Assembly (NCBI RefSeq): GCF_008080435.1
Contig: NZ_VRKN01000007.1
Location: forward strand, 1-64,000
DNA from: Enterobacter asburiae
GTDB taxonomy: Bacteria > Pseudomonadota > Gammaproteobacteria > Enterobacterales > Enterobacteriaceae
Direction: 5' to 3'
DNA: 64,000 nt
Under the pieces are notes generated by a model. That model made no database searches. It had not been told where the DNA came from and worked only from the letters and a program-made list of their open reading frames with translations. Below, piece after piece: positions 60,506 through 64,000 of this stretch (position 1 is its first letter; each line of letters starts with the position of its first letter). The position numbers and the translations under genes were made by a program.

Positions 60506-62040
60506 AACAGCCCCAGCGGTTTATCGGAGTAGCTGACCAGCAAACATTTCGTCTGCTGGTAATGCTCCAGCATCATCTTGTGGGTTTCACGCCCGATGCC
60601 CGACTGCTTATAACCGCCAAAAGCCGCGTGTGCCGGATAGGCGTGATAGCAGTTGGTCCATACGCGCCCGGCCTGAATGCCTCTGCCCATTTTATAGGCC
60701 AGATTACCGTTGCGGCTCCAGACGCCAGCCCCCAGGCCATACGGCGTGTCGTTGGCAATCTCCAGTGCCTCCTCCATCGTTTTGAAGGTGGTCACGGCCA
60801 GCACCGGTCCGAAAATTTCCTCCTGGAAGACACGCATGTTGTTCTGACCGAACAGGATCGTCGGCTCAAGGTAATACCCTTCCTGCAGATCCCCGCCGAG
60901 CACTTTACGGCGACCGCCGGTCAGAATATCCGCCCCTTCTTTCTTGCCGATATCAATATAGTTGAGGATAGTTTCCAGCTGTCCGTGCGAGACCTGCGCG
61001 CCCATCTGCGTGACGTTATCGAGCGGGTTACCGCTGCGGATAGATTCAACGCGGCGAATGGCCCGCTCCATAAAGCGTTCATAGATGGACTCCTGCACCA
61101 GCGCGCGGCTTGGGCAGGTGCAGACTTCGCCCTGGTTAAACGCAAACAGCGCAAACCCTTCCAGGGCTTTATCGAAGAAGGCATCCTCTTCCTCCATCAC
61201 GTCCGCGAAGAAGATGTTCGGGGATTTCCCGCCCAGCTCCAGGGTCACCGGAATGATGTTCTGGGTGGCATACTGCATGATCTGCTGACCCACTTCCGTC
61301 GACCCGGTAAACGCCACTTTAGCGATCCGTTTAGAGGTAGCCAGATACTCCCCTATCTCTCCGCCCGCACCGTTGACCACGTTAATCACACCCGGCGGCA
61401 GAAGATCGCCAACGATTTCCATCAGCAGCAGCACCGAGAGCGGGGTCAGACGCGCCGGTTTCAGCACAATGCAGTTCCCGGCCGCCAGCGCGGGCGCCAT
61501 TTTCCAGCTCGCCATCAGCAGCGGGAAGTTCCACGGAATAATTTGTCCGACGACGCCCAGCGGTTCGTGGAAGTGATACGCCACGGTGTCGCTGTCTACC
61601 TCACTTATTCCGCCCTCCTGAGCGCGAATACAGGAGGCAAAATAGCGGAAGTGGTCGATGGCCAGCGGCACGTCTGCCGCCATCGTTTCTCTGATCGGCT
61701 TGCCGTTATCCCAGGTTTCCGCCGTCGCCAGCAGCTCCAGATTCTGCTCCATCCGGTCGGCGATTTTGAACAAAATGGCCGCGCGATCCTGAACGGAGGT
61801 TTGGCCCCATTTATCTTTCGCTTTGTGCGCCGCATCCAGCGCCAGATCGATATCGCGCTTGCCGGAGCTGGCTATCTCGCACAGCGGCTGGCCGGTAACG
61901 GGGGTCAGGTTGGAATAGTATTCGCCGTCGACGGGAGCCACCCAGTCGCCGCCAATAAAGTTGTCATAACGAGGCTTCAGCTTGAGGGGAAAACCATACT
62001 CGCCGGGCTGGATACGCGATGAGGGAGGATTGTTTGTCAT
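60502..62040 (-). CDS. aldB: Aldehyde dehydrogenase B
   Basis: NADP-dependent aldehyde dehydrogenase (512 residues, as in E. coli) that oxidises acetaldehyde and similar aldehydes. It shows the cofactor motif [10 protein letters not shown], glutamate LELGGKSPN and catalytic cysteine in [12 protein letters not shown]. The start at 62040 matches the E. coli N-terminus MTNNPPS; the frame upstream to 62130 is unsupported. In E. coli it is CRP- and RpoS-dependent. 86 bases after yiaY. Confidence 0.97.
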   Translation of the reverse strand: MTNNPPSSRIQPGEYGFPLKLKPRYDNFIGGDWVAPVDGEYYSNLTPVTGQPLCEIASSGKRDIDLALDAAHKAKDKWGQTSVQDRAAILFKIADRMEQNLELLATAETWDNGKPIRETMAADVPLAIDHFRYFASCIRAQEGGISEVDSDTVAYHFHEPLGVVGQIIPWNFPLLMASWKMAPALAAGNCIVLKPARLTPLSVLLLMEIVGDLLPPGVINVVNGAGGEIGEYLATSKRIAKVAFTGSTEVGQQIMQYATQNIIPVTLELGGKSPNIFFADVMEEEDAFFDKALEGFALFAFNQGEVCTCPSRALVQESIYERFMERAIRRVESIRSGNPLDNVTQMGAQVSHGQLETILNYIDIGKKEGADILTGGRRKVLGGDLQEGYYLEPTILFGQNNMRVFQEEIFGPVLAVTTFKTMEEALEIANDTPYGLGAGVWSRNGNLAYKMGRGIQAGRVWTNCYHAYPAHAAFGGYKQSGIGRETHKMMLEHYQQTKCLLVSYSDKPLGLF

Positions 62041-62126
62041 GACCATCTCCTTGCTGTTGGTGTACAACAAGGGTAGTTCCGGCTGGCGATTTTCTCGCCA
62101 ACCGGTAACGGTGTTTACGACAGGGG

Positions 62127-63278
62127 TCACATCGCGGCGTGATAAATCGCCACTATTTCATCATGGGTAGCCTGAACGGGATTGGTGAACCCGCAAGCAT
62201 CCTTCAGCGCATTGGTCGCAAGAACCGGAATATCTTCCTCTTTGACGTTCAGTTCGCGGAGACCGGACGGGATATTCACTTTATGAGCCAGGGCACGAAT
62301 TTCCACGATGCACGCCTGTGCACCCTGCTCATCAGTCATCTTGCTAACATCTACGCCCATGGCTTCTGCACAGTCGCGCAAACGGGCTGCCGCCACTTTA
62401 CTGTTAAACACCTGAACGTGTGGCAGCAGTACCGCATTACATACGCCGTGTGGAAGGTCGTAAAAACCACCCAACTGATGCGCCATCGCGTGTACGTAGC
62501 CTAAGGAAGCATTGTTAAACGCCATGCCAGCGAGGAATTGCGCATAGGCCATCGCCTCGCGTGCCCGCGCATTACTGCCTTCTTCAACAGCATGCACCAG
62601 ATTTTCGCTGATCATCGTCACTGCTTTCAGCGCACAGGCATCCGTAATCGGTGTGGCTGCCACGGAAACATAGGCCTCAATCGCGTGGGTCAGGGCATCC
62701 ATGCCGGTTGCCGCGGTTAGCGATGCAGGCATCCCTGCCATTAGAGAAGAATCGTTGACGGAAAGAACTGGTGTGACATGTTTATCCACAATAGCCATTT
62801 TAATATGGCGCGCCTCATCGGTAATAATACAGAAGCGTGTCATTTCAGAGGCTGTACCGGCGGTGGTATTAATGGCAATCATTGGCAATTGCGGTTTTGC
62901 CGAGCGATCAACACCCTCATAGTCACGAATATCTCCGCCATTAGCGGCCACCAGTGCAATACCTTTTGCACAGTCATGTGGCGATCCACCGCCCAGTGAT
63001 ATAACGCAGTCACAGTGGTTGCTCTTTAATATTTCCAGACCAGCAGCAACGTTTGCCGTTGTTGGATTCGGATGTGTGCCATCGTAAATCACACTGGAAA
63101 TATCGCGTTCTTTAAGCGCGTTTTGGATATCAGTAGCCATACCCAGTTTGCTAAGCATCGCGTCGGTGACAATCAGCGCGCGGCGCCACCCGTAGTCGCG
63201 CATGCTATCCATTGCGGAAGATAATGAATCAGAACCAATAATATTCACGGAAGGAATATAAAATACGGATGCAGCCAT
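62127..63278 (-). CDS. yiaY: Iron-containing alcohol dehydrogenase YiaY
   Basis: A 383-residue Fe-dependent alcohol dehydrogenase with the NAD-binding [17 protein letters not shown] and the metal-binding blocks [13 protein letters not shown] and [33 protein letters not shown]. It resembles FucO and AdhE C-terminal domains. Adjacent on the same strand to aldB, which could oxidise its aldehyde product. Substrate not known. Confidence 0.95.
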   Translation of the reverse strand: MAASVFYIPSVNIIGSDSLSSAMDSMRDYGWRRALIVTDAMLSKLGMATDIQNALKERDISSVIYDGTHPNPTTANVAAGLEILKSNHCDCVISLGGGSPHDCAKGIALVAANGGDIRDYEGVDRSAKPQLPMIAINTTAGTASEMTRFCIITDEARHIKMAIVDKHVTPVLSVNDSSLMAGMPASLTAATGMDALTHAIEAYVSVAATPITDACALKAVTMISENLVHAVEEGSNARAREAMAYAQFLAGMAFNNASLGYVHAMAHQLGGFYDLPHGVCNAVLLPHVQVFNSKVAAARLRDCAEAMGVDVSKMTDEQGAQACIVEIRALAHKVNIPSGLRELNVKEEDIPVLATNALKDACGFTNPVQATHDEIVAIYHAAM

Positions 63279-63362
63279 AATAAATCCTCAAAGAGATATA
63301 AACTATCGGCAGCATACGGAAAATATTATCTTAAAAATATGATCAAAAACCTGTTTTTGCGT

Positions 63363-63403
63363 ACACCTTCGCAGGTTTAACAAATTACTCCCTGCGAAGG
63401 TGT
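63363..63403. repeat. Perfect 13-bp inverted repeat between selB and yiaY
   Basis: Arms ACACCTTCGCAGG (63363-63375) and CCTGCGAAGGTGT (63391-63403) are separated by 15 bases. The leftward selB transcript would form a strong hairpin here, but no T-run follows, so it is not a canonical intrinsic terminator. Confidence 0.75.
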
Positions 63404-63435
63404 TCATTAATATATAAATCTATTTCAATCTATTC

Positions 63436-64000
63436 TTATTCTGTATTAGTCCCGGTTTTCGTTTCAGGAAATAATAACGAATCGCGTAATAAATGATCGT
63501 TACCACGACGGCGGGTAAAGCCGATGCGGTTGAAATACTCCAGGATCTGAATCGCCAGCTTGCGGCCCACGTTCAGCCTGTCGCGGAAATCAGCTGCGCA
63601 GGTAGAGCCCCGCTCCTGATCCAGCTCGCGGATCAGGTTGGCAAACGCCACAATACGATCGTTACGGTAATAACGATCTTTCACGATCGCGACTATCAAC
63701 CCCTGCTGCGCCGCATGGCGCAATACCTGACGCATCGCCTGCTCGTCGGTGCTCGTTTCGCGAGCGAGATCGCGAACCCACCACGGCTCATCGCCAAACA
63801 GTGGGGCCACTTTTTGCCATATAGCCTCTTGCTCTGCGGTGAACCCGGCCTTGTGATCCGGCAGATGCAGCCAGCCGTGGTGGCTTTTGATCGTCCCGCT
63901 TTCGCGCATGTTTTCAATCAGCAGCAGCACCAGCGCGTCGTCTTCCATCGGCAGCGCCATGCGTCGCAGACGCTCACGGCCCGGGCCAGGCTCATCCTGA
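63436..64000 (-). CDS. selB: Selenocysteine-specific elongation factor SelB (C-terminal part, runs off the window)
   Basis: The C-terminal winged-helix domains of SelB, which bind the SECIS hairpin of selenoprotein mRNAs. The frame is open to base 64000 (the codons before the internal Met at 63960 read DEPGPGRERLRR), so the gene extends beyond the window. Visible blocks include KVAPLFGDEPWWVRDLARE and the terminal FADFRDRLNVGRKLAIQILEYFNRIGFTRRRGNDHLLR-type region that contacts RNA. Position next to yiaY-aldB matches E. coli. Confidence 0.95.
   Translation of the reverse strand, partial: QDEPGPGRERLRRMALPMEDDALVLLLIENMRESGTIKSHHGWLHLPDHKAGFTAEQEAIWQKVAPLFGDEPWWVRDLARETSTDEQAMRQVLRHAAQQGLIVAIVKDRYYRNDRIVAFANLIRELDQERGSTCAADFRDRLNVGRKLAIQILEYFNRIGFTRRRGNDHLLRDSLLFPETKTGTNTE

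Noticed and set aside
60562..62022. A 486-codon open frame antisense to aldB
   Set aside because: It mirrors the codon pattern of a highly conserved gene, has no ribosome site and encodes a composition rich in Arg, His and Gln typical of antisense frames in GC-rich genes.

Overview
The window is a chromosomal segment of a gamma-proteobacterium of the family Enterobacteriaceae. Gene order and protein sequences follow the Escherichia coli K-12 tufB-coaA / dpp-yhj-yia-xyl / yia-selB backbone almost gene for gene. The genes that depart from K-12 (a kgu 2-ketogluconate operon, a yiaX1-yiaX2 pair in place of a TRAP transporter, a GH127 glycosidase cassette) suggest an Enterobacter/Lelliottia/Klebsiella-type organism rather than Escherichia. 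The genus is inferred, not proven. I see no prophage, insertion sequence, CRISPR array or replication origin.

Layout. 1-782: start of tufB and four tRNA genes (thrT, glyT, tyrU, thrU) in one leftward operon. 1100-2050: coaA. 2094-7798: the dppABCDF dipeptide ABC importer (leftward), with a long leader upstream. 8419-8495: a tRNA-Pro with anticodon UGG. 8587-12660: eptB (lipid A modification), yhjX (pyruvate-responsive MFS carrier with a tandem YpdB-type site) and yhjY (small beta-barrel). 12820-16942: tag, yiaC, bisC, yiaD. 17122-22332: a LacI-type regulator and kguE-kguK-kguT-ghrB, reading as a complete 2-ketogluconate uptake and catabolism operon in which ghrB holds the kguD position. 22391-25838: cspA with its cold-shock leader, yiaF, yiaG and an uncharacterised ABC-F ATPase. 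26093-30728: glyS, glyQ, ysaB, wecH. 30721-32180: an isochorismatase-like hydrolase and a GlxA-type AraC regulator, translationally coupled, sitting where K-12 has yiaAB. 32284-40469: xylBA and xylFGHR for D-xylose. 40509-45591: bax, malS, avtA, ysaA. 45595-54216: yiaJ and the yiaKL-yiaX1X2-lyxK-sgbHUE operon for 2,3-diketo-L-gulonate / L-xylulose. 54217-58612: AraC regulator, GPH sugar carrier and GH127 beta-L-arabinofuranosidase. 58682-64000: yiaT, yiaU, aldB, yiaY and the 3' part of selB.

Functionally the window is dominated by carbon scavenging, especially of plant-derived sugars and sugar acids: xylose, 2-ketogluconate, diketogulonate/xylulose, arabinofuranosides, maltodextrins and peptides. 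Most routes end in the pentose phosphate pathway. Short GC-rich palindromic repeats of two families punctuate many intergenic spaces, including two positions inside operons (dppA/dppB and kguK/kguT), where they probably tune relative expression.
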